Of a DNA stretch of 64,000 nucleotides, positions 28,609 through 38,869 are shown piece after piece. Where the stretch lies: the NCBI RefSeq assembly GCF_022347725.1, contig NZ_JAKRGB010000001.1, positions 186,001-250,000 on the forward strand, given 5' to 3'. The stretch's first letter is position 1. Every line of letters starts with the position of its first letter. Below the pieces are notes generated by a model. The model had not been told where the DNA came from and did no database searches. It worked only from the letters and a program-made list of their open reading frames with translations. The translations under genes were made by a program, and so were the position numbers. Source of the stretch: Ruegeria sp. Ofav3-42 (GTDB lineage Bacteria; Pseudomonadota; Alphaproteobacteria; Rhodobacterales; Rhodobacteraceae).

Positions 28609-29466
28609 TCACTCGGATCGACGGGCCTGAAACAGATTGATTTCGGCTGGGATATGCACGGCTTTCTCGGTGGCATACGGGCGGAACGCGTTGGCAACAG
28701 AATGCTGAATCGCGGCTACATCCTCAGGCTGGCCGTCGAAATGGGCGATGACGCGGGCTGCAGGACCAACGCTGGTGCACAGCTCTGCACAACCCTGCAG
28801 TGTTCCTTGAAAGTGGAGTGAAAGCGGCGCAGCGTCGACGTGAATGTCCGTCAGCCCTGCCTGCGCCAGCAACCCGCAGACGCGTTCCCGATCATGAAAC
28901 GCCAGAGGGCCAGGGACATTGCGGTCCACCTTTGGTGGAGTGCCAAGGCGTTCGGTGGCCGCAACGTGAGGCAGTTTGAACCACGGGTTCCCCTGCAAAG
29001 GACCCCAGGCGGCAAAGGTCATCTGGCCACCGGGTTTCAAAGCACGGGCCATGTTTGCGAAGGCCGATACGGTGTCTTCAAAAAACATGACGCCGAACCG
29101 CGAGATCATGGCATCCCGTTCGCCTTCGGCGAAGGTATGCGTTTGGGCGTCGGCGTACTGAAAAGCAATGTTCTCTGCACAGGCATCGGATGCACGGAGT
29201 GCCGCGCGGTCCAGAAACTGCTGAGACAAATCTGCGGCCAGAATGTGCCCTTCCGCACCGACAGCCCGGGACGCTGCGATTGAACTAGCGCCAGTACCAC
29301 AACCGATGTCCAATACGCGCATTCCCGGCTGAATTTGTGCGCGTTCCAGCACGAGATCCAGAACCGGGGCCATCAATTCGTCCAGCTGATCTTCATAGGT
29401 CAGCCACTTGGCCCCGGACGGAGATTTGCCCCAGTATTCGGCCTGTTCTTCGTTTGCAGTCTGCAT
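28609..29466 (-). CDS. Class I SAM-dependent methyltransferase
   Basis: A 285-residue methyltransferase of the UbiE/Methyltransf_25 kind. Motif I is VLDIGCGTGASSIAASRAVG, the acidic strand end is ILAADLSQQFLDRA, and post-motifs include ISRFGVMFFEDTVSAFANMA and LKPGGQMTFAAWGP. The substrate is unknown. It sits directly upstream of nothing on its strand except the tRNA on the opposite strand, and is downstream of the reactivase gene by 24 bases, so cotranscription with it is plausible. It need not belong to methionine metabolism. Confidence 0.82.
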   Translation of the reverse strand: MQTANEEQAEYWGKSPSGAKWLTYEDQLDELMAPVLDLVLERAQIQPGMRVLDIGCGTGASSIAASRAVGAEGHILAADLSQQFLDRAALRASDACAENIAFQYADAQTHTFAEGERDAMISRFGVMFFEDTVSAFANMARALKPGGQMTFAAWGPLQGNPWFKLPHVAATERLGTPPKVDRNVPGPLAFHDRERVCGLLAQAGLTDIHVDAAPLSLHFQGTLQGCAELCTSVGPAARVIAHFDGQPEDVAAIQHSVANAFRPYATEKAVHIPAEINLFQARRSE

Positions 29467-29490
29467 GTCGCCCCCTGTTTTCAGGGGCGA

Positions 29491-31533
29491 CTATGACCTC
29501 CTGCGTCGCCGACGGCCAGATTTTTCTTCGCCGCCACCAGAGTTGAAGGATGGGGAGGGAAGGGTGACCACCTGAGCCAGCTCCGGGAAGGGGTCCGTTT
29601 TGTGGGGTATGGCGTTCGCTGCGACGAAATGGTCCTGGAACTTTGGCTCGATTGCCGTTTCGATCTTGGTGATTTCACGCACAACGCGTTCTATTTCGGA
29701 CCGTGCACCGATATTGCACAGCGCGATCCGAGCGCCGGTGCCGGCGGCGTTGCCAGCGCTTGAGACCTTGTCCAAGGGCGCGTCTGGGATCATGCCCAAA
29801 ACCATCGCGTGTTTGGTTGAGATATGCGCACCAAAGGCCCCGGCCAGAACAACGCGGTCCACTGTGTCGACTTTCATTTCGTCCATCAGCAAGCGCGCAC
29901 CGGCATAGAGCGCCGATTTGGCCAACTGGATCGCGCGGATATCGCCTTGAGTAACTGTGATGCGCGGGCCACCCTCGGCGCTGGCATCGTGGATCAGATA
30001 GGCGTGCGTGCGCCCCTCGGGTACACAGCGGATCGTGCCGGTTTGTTCGGCCGACCCGATCAGGCCGCCTTCGTCCAACAAGCCCGCGATCCGCATTTCG
30101 GCCACCGCTTCGATAATGCCCGAGCCGCAAATGCCTGTGATGCCGGTGGTGGCGACGTCCTGATCGAAGCCTTCTTCGTCGGACCATTTGTCCGAGCCGA
30201 TGATGCGGAACCTGGGCTCCTTGGTGACAGGATCGATTTCGATCCGTTCAATGGCTCCGGGCGCGGCGCGCTGCCCTGAACTGATCTGCGCGCCTTCAAA
30301 GGCCGGACCGGTGGGCGAAGAACAAGCCAACACCCGGCTGGTGTCGCCCAGCAGGATTTCTGCGTTCGTTCCAACATCCACAATCAGCACGAGGTCCTCG
30401 GATTTGCCCGGTTCTTCGGACAAAGCCACCGCTGCGCAGTCCGCGCCCACATGGCCTGCGATACAGGGCAGGATGTAAACCTGCGCGCGGGCGTTCATTT
30501 TGGTCAGGTTCATTTCACGCGCGGGCAGGGACATGCTTTCTGATGTTGCCAAGGCAAAGGGTGCCTGGCCCAGTTCGACCGGATCAAGACCCAGCAGCAG
30601 GTGGTGCATGACCGGGTTACAGACGAATACTGTTTCCACGATCAGTTCCACGTCGATCCCGGCCTCATCAGCGATCGAGGTCGTCAGGTCGTTGATCGCC
30701 TCACGGACGGCCTTGGTCATTTCCTGATCGCCACCGGGGTTCATCATAGAATAGGATACGCGACTCATGAGGTCTTCGCCAAAGCGGATCTGCGGGTTCA
30801 TCAGACCGGATGAGGCTTTGACCTCACCAGTCTCCAGATCGGTCAGGTGGGCCGCGATCGTGGTCGATCCGAGGTCGATGGCTAGACCATAAAGTCCATG
30901 CTCATGCAGGCCGGGCCAGATTTCGACAATCCGTGCAACCGTGTCTTTGTGGCCTTTGTGAACTGCGACTGTGACCTCCCATTTCCCTTTGCGCAGAACA
31001 GGCTGCAGTTTTGACATCAGCGACAGATCGGCGGTCACGGCCTCGATCTTCCACTGCTCGCGCAGAGCGCGCTCCAGCCGCTCCAGATCACCGGTGGGCG
31101 AGTGCATGTCGGGTTCTTCGACCACCACAAAATACAGGCGAGTCGCCGGATCCATGGTGATAGCGCGCGCAGCGGCGGCCTTGCGGACGACTTGGCGGTG
31201 CACCTGGCTTTCGGGCGGCACGTCAATCACGATGTCACCCTGAACGGTGGCCTGACAGCCCAGGCGACGGCCAGGCTTCAGACCGCGCTTGTCGTCGTAA
31301 CGCTGCTCGACCGCGTTCCATTCGCTCAGCGCATCCTCGGAAACAGTCACGCCGTGCTTGGGGAACTCGCCATAGCTGGGCGTGATCTGGCATTTCGAGC
31401 AGATCCCGCGGCCGCCACAGACGGAATCCAGATCGACGCCCAGCTGCCGTGCAGCGGTCAAAACCGGAGTACCCACGGGGAAGTGCCCGCGTTTGCCCGA
31501 CGGGGTAAAGACGACAAGGGGGTCGGTGGTCAT
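29491..31533 (-). CDS. 2Fe-2S/ASKHA-domain corrinoid protein reactivase (DUF4445, RamA/RACo-like)
   Basis: About 680 residues. The N-terminus is a plant-type ferredoxin domain (SVCGGRGICSKCQI, Cys 39, 45, 48, and a fourth Cys near 93). A linker domain follows, then the actin-like ATPase part with YGLAIDLGSTTIAAHLTDL, LVLIVDVGTNAEILLGD and GSGIIEAVAEM, the DUF4445 architecture. RACo-type proteins use ATP and reduced ferredoxin-like clusters to re-reduce inactive cob(II)alamin. Roseobacters with split MetH depend on such a protein instead of the MetH activation domain (known for Phaeobacter). The C-terminus is an Arg run (SGRRRRRRS) like the tail of the folate methyltransferase. ATG 31533 starts the ferredoxin domain and has a GGCAGG site upstream. 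Confidence 0.88.
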   Translation of the reverse strand: MTTDPLVVFTPSGKRGHFPVGTPVLTAARQLGVDLDSVCGGRGICSKCQITPSYGEFPKHGVTVSEDALSEWNAVEQRYDDKRGLKPGRRLGCQATVQGDIVIDVPPESQVHRQVVRKAAAARAITMDPATRLYFVVVEEPDMHSPTGDLERLERALREQWKIEAVTADLSLMSKLQPVLRKGKWEVTVAVHKGHKDTVARIVEIWPGLHEHGLYGLAIDLGSTTIAAHLTDLETGEVKASSGLMNPQIRFGEDLMSRVSYSMMNPGGDQEMTKAVREAINDLTTSIADEAGIDVELIVETVFVCNPVMHHLLLGLDPVELGQAPFALATSESMSLPAREMNLTKMNARAQVYILPCIAGHVGADCAAVALSEEPGKSEDLVLIVDVGTNAEILLGDTSRVLACSSPTGPAFEGAQISSGQRAAPGAIERIEIDPVTKEPRFRIIGSDKWSDEEGFDQDVATTGITGICGSGIIEAVAEMRIAGLLDEGGLIGSAEQTGTIRCVPEGRTHAYLIHDASAEGGPRITVTQGDIRAIQLAKSALYAGARLLMDEMKVDTVDRVVLAGAFGAHISTKHAMVLGMIPDAPLDKVSSAGNAAGTGARIALCNIGARSEIERVVREITKIETAIEPKFQDHFVAANAIPHKTDPFPELAQVVTLPSPSFNSGGGEEKSGRRRRRRS

Positions 31534-31750
31534 TTTTGGCCTGCCTTTTGTATTCGCGCGTATGCCGGGCAAGATATGGGTTTACGCGCAAAGGGAAAGG
31601 CCATTCAGCGGCACGTTTTGCTCGTCTTGCGTCGTTTTTTATCGAGGTATAGGCCCGCAGAGGCAAACTAGTTTAGGTCAGGGGCTTTTCCTTGGCTCAA
31701 ATCCATGTAATAGGGTCACCGCCAAACGGGCTTTTGCATGGGGTTAGTAG

Positions 31751-33199
<1,449 letters not shown>

Positions 33200-33218
33200 C
33201 GCAACTAAGTTTGCGGCG

Positions 33219-33244
33219 CGGCGCCCCAGCCCGGGCGCCGTTTT
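33219..33244 (+). terminator. Rho-independent terminator after guaB
   Basis: CGGCGCCC and GGGCGCCG form a perfect eight-base GC stem with a six-base loop, followed by TTTT, 19 bases after the guaB stop. Confidence 0.85.
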
Positions 33245-33288
33245 GCGTTTAAGCCCTCGCGGGCCATCCAGTGAAATCGGAAAACTCC

Positions 33289-34446
33289 ATGACCCCAGCA
33301 GCGCGTGTTCAGGCTTCGATTGAAATCATCGACGATATTCTCGCTGGCGCACCGGTTGAGAAAGCCCTGACCGGATGGGCGCGTCGAAGCCGATTTGCGG
33401 GGTCCAAGGATCGCGCGGCCGTTCGCGATCATGTGTTCGAAGCGCTGCGTTGCAAGCGATCCTTTGCAGCATTGGGCGGGTCTTCGACCGGGCGCGGGAT
33501 CATGATTGGCTCAATCCGCGCAAGCGGCGGCGACCCTGACGTTTTGTTTTCCGGAGATCGACACGCACCGGCCCCAGTCAGCGACCTGGAAACTGGGCGC
33601 GATTTCACGTCCGAGGCCGAGCGGTACGATATCCCTGACTGGCTCTGGCCGCGCTTTCAGGCCGCGCTTGGTGATCAGGCGGTTGCGGCGGCCAAGGCTC
33701 TGCAAGGTCGGGCACCCGTACATTTGCGAGCCAACCTCGTTAAAACCGACCGTGCTGGCGCGATTGCCGCGTTGGCCGAGGAAGGAATAAGTGCCCGGGC
33801 GCATCCGGTTTGTGAAACTGCGTTGGAAGTCACTGAAGGCGCTCGAAAAATCTCTCAGGGACGCGCGTACAATGCGGGTTTGGTCGAACTGCAGGACGCG
33901 GCAAGTCAGGCTGTCGTCGAGGCGTTAGATTTAAGGCCGGGCCTGCGTGTGCTGGACTATTGCGCAGGCGGCGGCGGAAAGTCCCTGGCGCTTGCGGCCC
34001 ATCCAGGCATTGAGGTCTATGCTCATGATGTGAATACGGGGCGCATGCGCGATCTCCCTGCCAGGGCCAAGCGCGCCGGTGTTGCAATCCGATGCCTGCA
34101 GCCTGAGGAGGTCGCGAAACAAGCACCCTTTGACGTGGTTCTGGTCGACGCGCCCTGTTCCGGCAGCGGATCATGGCGGCGTGCTCCGGCGGGAAAGTGG
34201 GCGCTGACCGAAGAAAAGCTGGGCGCGCTGAATACCGTTCAGTCAGACATTCTGAAATCCGCGTCCAGGCTGATAACCCCGGATGGAGTGCTAGCCTATG
34301 CCACCTGTTCAATGCTGGATGGGGAAAACGGCGAAATCGTGGATGATTTTCTTAAGAAAAATCCGGAATGGACTGGGGCATTTCGGAAATCGTGGCTTGT
34401 GACACACGGCGCAGACGGCTTTTTCTCGGCACACTTGACGCGATAA
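33289..34446 (+). CDS. RsmB/NOP2-type RNA m5C methyltransferase
   Basis: About 385 residues. The SAM-binding motif is VLDYCAGGGGKSLALAAHPG, motif IV with a catalytic Cys is VDAPCSGSGSWRRAP, and motif VI with the second Cys is LAYATCSMLDGENGE. This is the RsmB (Sun)/NOL1 family of rRNA cytosine-5 methyltransferases, although the N-terminal NusB-like domain is short here, so RsmB itself is not asserted. ATG 33289 starts the family-like segment; the open frame also contains a GTG 18 bases earlier. Confidence 0.85.
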   Translation: MTPAARVQASIEIIDDILAGAPVEKALTGWARRSRFAGSKDRAAVRDHVFEALRCKRSFAALGGSSTGRGIMIGSIRASGGDPDVLFSGDRHAPAPVSDLETGRDFTSEAERYDIPDWLWPRFQAALGDQAVAAAKALQGRAPVHLRANLVKTDRAGAIAALAEEGISARAHPVCETALEVTEGARKISQGRAYNAGLVELQDAASQAVVEALDLRPGLRVLDYCAGGGGKSLALAAHPGIEVYAHDVNTGRMRDLPARAKRAGVAIRCLQPEEVAKQAPFDVVLVDAPCSGSGSWRRAPAGKWALTEEKLGALNTVQSDILKSASRLITPDGVLAYATCSMLDGENGEIVDDFLKKNPEWTGAFRKSWLVTHGADGFFSAHLTR

Positions 34447-34489
34447 CGCGTCAACCGATAACAACTTTAGGTAGAAAGCGTCACTGACT

Positions 34490-34505
34490 TTAAGGGGGCG
34501 TTAAC
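34490..34505 (+). promoter_or_regulatory. CtrA box (TTAA-N7-TTAAC) upstream of cckA
   Basis: TTAAGGGGGCGTTAAC matches the CtrA consensus TTAA-N7-TTAAC exactly with a seven-base GC-rich spacer, ending 45 bases before the cckA ATG. CtrA is the response regulator that CckA phosphorylates through ChpT, so feedback control of cckA is inferred. Confidence 0.65.
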
Positions 34506-34550
34506 CATATTTGGGCTGAGTGTGACAAAGCCTTCCGCACCGAGTTGTTA

Positions 34551-36845
34551 ATGTCTGAGACCGCAGAGATTTTTCCCGAACCGACATTCCGCAAGACACC
34601 GGCGCTCGGCCGACTTTTACCATTGGTTGTCCTGGGTGCGCTGCTGAGCTTGACGCCGCTGACAGGGATGTTGCCGTCAGTCTGGACCACAGGATTTGTT
34701 GTCGCTGGGGTATCTTTGTTGTGCGCCGGTTTACTGGTTGTACTTCGGGGCCAGATCTCGGATTGGTCGGCACGCAGATCTGCCAGGGTGATGGCGGTTT
34801 TTGCCGAACAGGATTTGTCTCCCACCGTGATCGCAACTGCAAACGGGGACATTCTGACCGCAAACTCTCGGGCAAGGGCACAGTTTCACGCGTCTCCCGG
34901 CGTGCGTCTGGAGCAATGCCTGAAATCGATGTTCGCGAATCCCGCTGCAATTTTGTTGCGTCTGCAATCCACCGCCGAGATTCATGAAAGAGCCCGCGAG
35001 GACATCGTAACCGTCGGTTCGACAGTTCCGATATCAGTGTTCAGCGTCGGAAATGAACTGTTCTGTTGGCGGTTTCATCTCGACGAGGAAGGGCAATGGG
35101 ATGACGTCGCAATTCCCGTTCTGACACACGGTCGAAACGGTACTGTTTTGCGCGTGAATGGCGTGGCTGAGCACCTGTTGGGGTTCAGGCCGGACAATGT
35201 GACTCAGGTGTTTCCCGGTGACGCGCCCATGGCCGGAGAGATTGTGCTGGCCGAAACTTCTGACGGGCAGGTTCCTGTGACCGTTTCAGAACTGTCGAAT
35301 TCCGGAACCGTGCGCGATCTGCTTATCCTTCCGCTGAATTCCGCGGGATCGCACCAAGGGGATGCACCCGTCGCCGAATTGCCCGTGCCGGTAGTGTGCC
35401 TGTCGCCCAACGGAGAGATTCTTGAAGCCAATCGTATGGCAACCAAGCTGATTGGAGAGATTCAGCCGGGCAAATCGAACGTGGTGCAAATCATGCACGG
35501 GCTTGGTTATTCTATTTTGGATTGGTTGGAGAGTACGGCTGCCGAGGAAGGGGCAGTCCCACGCTCAGAATTTCTGCGGCTGACGCGGCAGGATAAAGAG
35601 GTTTTTGTCCAGGTCACGCTGAACCGGGTGACGAACAACGGGCGGGTCTGTCTGATGGCCGTGCTGAATGACGCGACCGAACTCAAGACGCTTGAGGCCC
35701 AGTTTGTGCAGGGGCAAAAGATGCAGGCTGTCGGGCAACTGGCGGGCGGCGTGGCGCATGACTTCAACAATCTTCTGACGGCAATTTCAGGACATTGCGA
35801 CCTGTTGCTGTTGCGGCATGATCAAAACGATCCAAACTACGGTGATCTGGTTCAGATCAATCAAAACGCCAACCGGGCCGCAGCGCTGGTCAGTCAGTTG
35901 CTGGCCTTCTCGCGCAAGCAGACTTTGCAGCCCGAAGTTTTGGATCTGCGCGACACGATCTCGGACCTGATACATCTGTTGAACCGTCTGGTAGGCGAGA
36001 AAGTCCGCCTGACCTTGAGCCATGATCCGGTACTCAAACCCGTGCGGGCCGACAAAAGGCAGCTTGAGCAGGTCTTTATGAACCTGGTCGTGAACGCTCG
36101 GGATGCGATGCCCGAAGGTGGCGAAGTGCGTATCGAGACCGAGGTTGTGTCGCTGACCGAACCGCTCAGGCGCGATCGCGCAACAGTTCAGCCCGGCGAA
36201 TACGTCACCGTGAAAGTGATCGACAGTGGCACGGGTATCCCGGTGGATAAGCTGCAAAAGGTGTTCGAACCATTCTATACGACCAAACGAACCGGCGAAG
36301 GCACAGGTCTTGGTCTGTCGACAGTCTATGGAATCGTGAAGCAGACCGGAGGGTTTATCTTCGTCGACAGCGTTCAGGGGCGGGGAACTGAATTTACGGT
36401 GTATCTGCCGGTTTCGGCGGCACCGCAAAAGGAGGATCAGGACCACTCAAGTGTTCCGGAAAACCCGAGCGCGCGGCAGGGAGAGGGTGTGGTCTTGCTG
36501 GTCGAAGACGAAGCACCGGTCCGCGCGTTCGCCACGCGGGCATTGCGTTTGAAGGGATACACCGTACTGGAAGCAGGCTCAGCTGAAGAGGCGCTGCATC
36601 TGCTGGAAGACGGCTCCCTGAACGTGGACGCCTTCGTCACGGACGTTGTCATGCCGGGAATGGACGGACCGACCTGGGTGCGCAAAGCGATGGAGACACG
36701 TCCGGATGTTCGCGTGATCTTCATGTCGGGCTATACAGAGGGCGCATTCGGAGATTCTGGCCCTGAGATTGCGAATTCGACCTTCTTGCCCAAACCGTTT
36801 TCGCTGACACAGCTGACCGAAGCGGTTTTCCAGCAATTGAACTAA
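34551..36845 (+). CDS. cckA: Hybrid sensor histidine kinase CckA
   Basis: About 764 residues. Two N-terminal membrane helices (LGRLLPLVVLGALLSLTPL and WTTGFVVAGVSLLCAGLLVV), PAS-like domains to about residue 380, a dimerisation/phosphoacceptor box GQLAGGVAHDFNNLLTAISG with His 403, an ATPase domain (FMNLVVNARDAMP, GTGLGLSTVYGIV) and a C-terminal receiver domain with Asp 698 in FVTDVVMPGMDG. CckA phosphorylates CtrA via ChpT; in Rhodobacteraceae this controls motility, gene transfer agent and cell-density responses. ATG 34551 is chosen; a TTG lies two codons earlier. Confidence 0.93.
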   Translation: MSETAEIFPEPTFRKTPALGRLLPLVVLGALLSLTPLTGMLPSVWTTGFVVAGVSLLCAGLLVVLRGQISDWSARRSARVMAVFAEQDLSPTVIATANGDILTANSRARAQFHASPGVRLEQCLKSMFANPAAILLRLQSTAEIHERAREDIVTVGSTVPISVFSVGNELFCWRFHLDEEGQWDDVAIPVLTHGRNGTVLRVNGVAEHLLGFRPDNVTQVFPGDAPMAGEIVLAETSDGQVPVTVSELSNSGTVRDLLILPLNSAGSHQGDAPVAELPVPVVCLSPNGEILEANRMATKLIGEIQPGKSNVVQIMHGLGYSILDWLESTAAEEGAVPRSEFLRLTRQDKEVFVQVTLNRVTNNGRVCLMAVLNDATELKTLEAQFVQGQKMQAVGQLAGGVAHDFNNLLTAISGHCDLLLLRHDQNDPNYGDLVQINQNANRAAALVSQLLAFSRKQTLQPEVLDLRDTISDLIHLLNRLVGEKVRLTLSHDPVLKPVRADKRQLEQVFMNLVVNARDAMPEGGEVRIETEVVSLTEPLRRDRATVQPGEYVTVKVIDSGTGIPVDKLQKVFEPFYTTKRTGEGTGLGLSTVYGIVKQTGGFIFVDSVQGRGTEFTVYLPVSAAPQKEDQDHSSVPENPSARQGEGVVLLVEDEAPVRAFATRALRLKGYTVLEAGSAEEALHLLEDGSLNVDAFVTDVVMPGMDGPTWVRKAMETRPDVRVIFMSGYTEGAFGDSGPEIANSTFLPKPFSLTQLTEAVFQQLN

Positions 36846-36849
36846 CGTG

Positions 36850-37443
36850 TTAAAGCGCCGCGTCGTGGCAGGAGAACTCGGCCGCGTGGTGTTTGCGGAA
36901 CTTCCTTTCCGTTTCCGGCTGCAAAGAAAGCTCGCGAACGGGCGAAACATTTTCTCGTTCAAGCTTTATTTCCATGTTCAACCGATCCTGCAGGAAGCTC
37001 AGAATCTTGTCCTGGTTTTCGTATTTGAAGACATGTGTCGCGCCGAATCCGTTGTTTCGTGTGCGAAAAAACTGGCTCTGACTACCGACATCCGCAAATT
37101 CAGGTCGGGGATTTCGCATATAGGCCTGCACGAAGTCGTCAAAGCTAAGATCGCGGGTTGAGTGCGGATGATCGATGCGGTCGTCGCGGCTGCGATATTT
37201 ATACCAACTGCCTAGCCAGTCGATTGGTTCGCGCACTACGGCCATGATTTCCATTTCGGTGTCGTACATTTTTTGAAAAATGTTCTGGAAAAACCTGTCA
37301 TAACGGCGCACCGGGGCATGTTTCAGCTCAGGCGGACCGGTGACGACAAAGTCCGCGCGATCGCTCAGGGCGGAGTGGTAAGCTGTGCTGCCTGTTTTGG
37401 GAACAGCCAGAAACGCAAGGCGTTCCTTATAAAAAACAAGCAT
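36850..37443 (-). CDS. P-loop sulfotransferase family protein
   Basis: A 197-residue protein with the PAPS 5'-phosphosulfate loop FLAVPKTGSTAYHSAL (residues 11-26) and the 3'-phosphate region IMAVVREPIDWLGSWYKY. This is the compact sulfotransferase type common in Rhodobacteraceae, often wrongly labelled gamma-glutamyl kinase in databases. The acceptor is unknown. It converges with cckA (four bases between stops) and is divergent from recA, with no partner gene. Confidence 0.75.
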   Translation of the reverse strand: MLVFYKERLAFLAVPKTGSTAYHSALSDRADFVVTGPPELKHAPVRRYDRFFQNIFQKMYDTEMEIMAVVREPIDWLGSWYKYRSRDDRIDHPHSTRDLSFDDFVQAYMRNPRPEFADVGSQSQFFRTRNNGFGATHVFKYENQDKILSFLQDRLNMEIKLERENVSPVRELSLQPETERKFRKHHAAEFSCHDAAL

Positions 37444-37565
37444 TTAATCGCCCTTTGCCAAGGAATCTTACAAGCGCAGATTGGCGTAAACGACTCTTTA
37501 ACACAATTGCCCAACAGTAAGTATTGTAAGTTTTAGTTGAAATGTTCTCTTTTTGGTCCCATAAG

Positions 37566-37580
37566 GAACAAGAGGCGAAC
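37566..37580 (+). promoter_or_regulatory. SOS box (GAAC-N7-GAAC) upstream of recA
   Basis: GAAC AAGAGGC GAAC matches the alphaproteobacterial LexA site GAAC-N7-GAAC exactly. It ends 55 bases before the recA start. LexA repression and induction by DNA damage are expected from family knowledge. Confidence 0.8.
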
Positions 37581-37635
37581 AAAGCAGCGATTGCCGCCCG
37601 ATCAAGGGTGTGACAAAAGAGAAGGCGACAGGACA

Positions 37636-38703
37636 ATGGCGGATCTTCTGACAATGAGCGACAAGAAAAACGCAGACAAGCAAAAGGCGCTCGACAGCGC
37701 GCTGGCACAGATCGAACGGCAGTTCGGCAAGGGCTCGATCATGAAGCTGGGTGAAGATGCCAAGCAGGATATCGATGCAAGCTCGACCGGGTCTTTGGGC
37801 TTGGATATCGCGCTGGGAATTGGTGGCCTGCCAATGGGCCGGATCGTTGAGATTTATGGCCCGGAAAGCTCGGGTAAGACGACGCTGACGCTGCACTGTA
37901 TTGCAGAACAGCAGAAACGCGGCGGTGTCTGTGCCTTTGTGGACGCGGAACACGCACTGGACCCGCAATACGCTCGCAAACTGGGTGTTGATCTGGACGA
38001 GTTGCTGATCTCGCAGCCGGATACCGGTGAGCAGGCGCTTGAGATTACCGATACGCTGGTGCGGTCGGGCGCGGTCAACATGGTTGTCGTGGACTCGGTG
38101 GCGGCGCTGACGCCGAAATCGGAACTCGAAGGCGACATGGGTGACAGCAATGTTGGCGTCCAAGCCCGCCTGATGAGCCAGGCGATGCGCAAGCTGACCG
38201 GCTCGATCAGCCGCTCGAACTGCATGGTGATCTTCATCAACCAGATTCGGATGAAGATCGGCGTCATGTTTGGCAGCCCGGAAACCACGACCGGTGGTAA
38301 CGCTCTGAAGTTCTACAGTTCTGTCCGTCTGGATATCCGCCGGATTGGTGCGATCAAGGACCGGGATGAGGTCGTGGGCAACCAAACCCGTGTCAAAGTG
38401 GTCAAGAACAAGGTGGCGCCGCCCTTCAAGCAGGTGGAATTCGACATCATGTATGGCGAAGGTATCTCGAAAATGGGCGAGCTTCTGGACCTCGGCGTCA
38501 AGGCTGGTGTGGTCGAGAAGTCGGGTTCTTGGTTCAGCTATGGCGACGAGCGGATCGGGCAGGGGCGTGAGAATGCCAAGCAATACCTGCGCGACAACAG
38601 CCGCGCCGCGCTGGAGATCGAAGACAAGATTCGCGCCGCCCACGGTCTGGAATTTGACATGCCGCCCGGCGCGGCTGAGGAAGATGACATCCTTGAAGCA
38701 TAA
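37636..38703 (+). CDS. recA: Recombinase RecA
   Basis: About 355 residues with the Walker A loop GPESSGKTT (residues 75-83), [20 protein letters not shown], the DNA-binding loop 2 region [19 protein letters not shown] and a C-terminal acidic tail ([11 protein letters not shown]). It catalyses strand exchange and activates LexA self-cleavage. An in-frame ATG six codons later ([16 protein letters not shown]) is an alternative start. A canonical SOS box lies upstream and a strong terminator follows. Confidence 0.98.
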   Translation: MADLLTMSDKKNADKQKALDSALAQIERQFGKGSIMKLGEDAKQDIDASSTGSLGLDIALGIGGLPMGRIVEIYGPESSGKTTLTLHCIAEQQKRGGVCAFVDAEHALDPQYARKLGVDLDELLISQPDTGEQALEITDTLVRSGAVNMVVVDSVAALTPKSELEGDMGDSNVGVQARLMSQAMRKLTGSISRSNCMVIFINQIRMKIGVMFGSPETTTGGNALKFYSSVRLDIRRIGAIKDRDEVVGNQTRVKVVKNKVAPPFKQVEFDIMYGEGISKMGELLDLGVKAGVVEKSGSWFSYGDERIGQGRENAKQYLRDNSRAALEIEDKIRAAHGLEFDMPPGAAEEDDILEA

Positions 38704-38749
38704 TTGACGCCGAGGGGGCTGAGTACGCCCTGAGAAGCGAAACTAGTCA

Positions 38750-38784
38750 AAACAAGGCGGTCCATCAGGGCCGCCTTGTTTCAT
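38750..38784 (+). terminator. Rho-independent terminator after recA
   Basis: AAACAAGGCGG and CCGCCTTGTTT form a perfect 11-base stem with a ten-base loop (TCCATCAGGG), ending in TTTC, about 50 bases after the recA stop. Confidence 0.8.
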
Positions 38785-38869
38785 CTCGGCTCGCCAACGC
38801 TGTGGACACCACCGAGGCACGGGGATAAACCCAATTCGGAACAAAATGATTGCGCGCCGAGAGAGCCTT

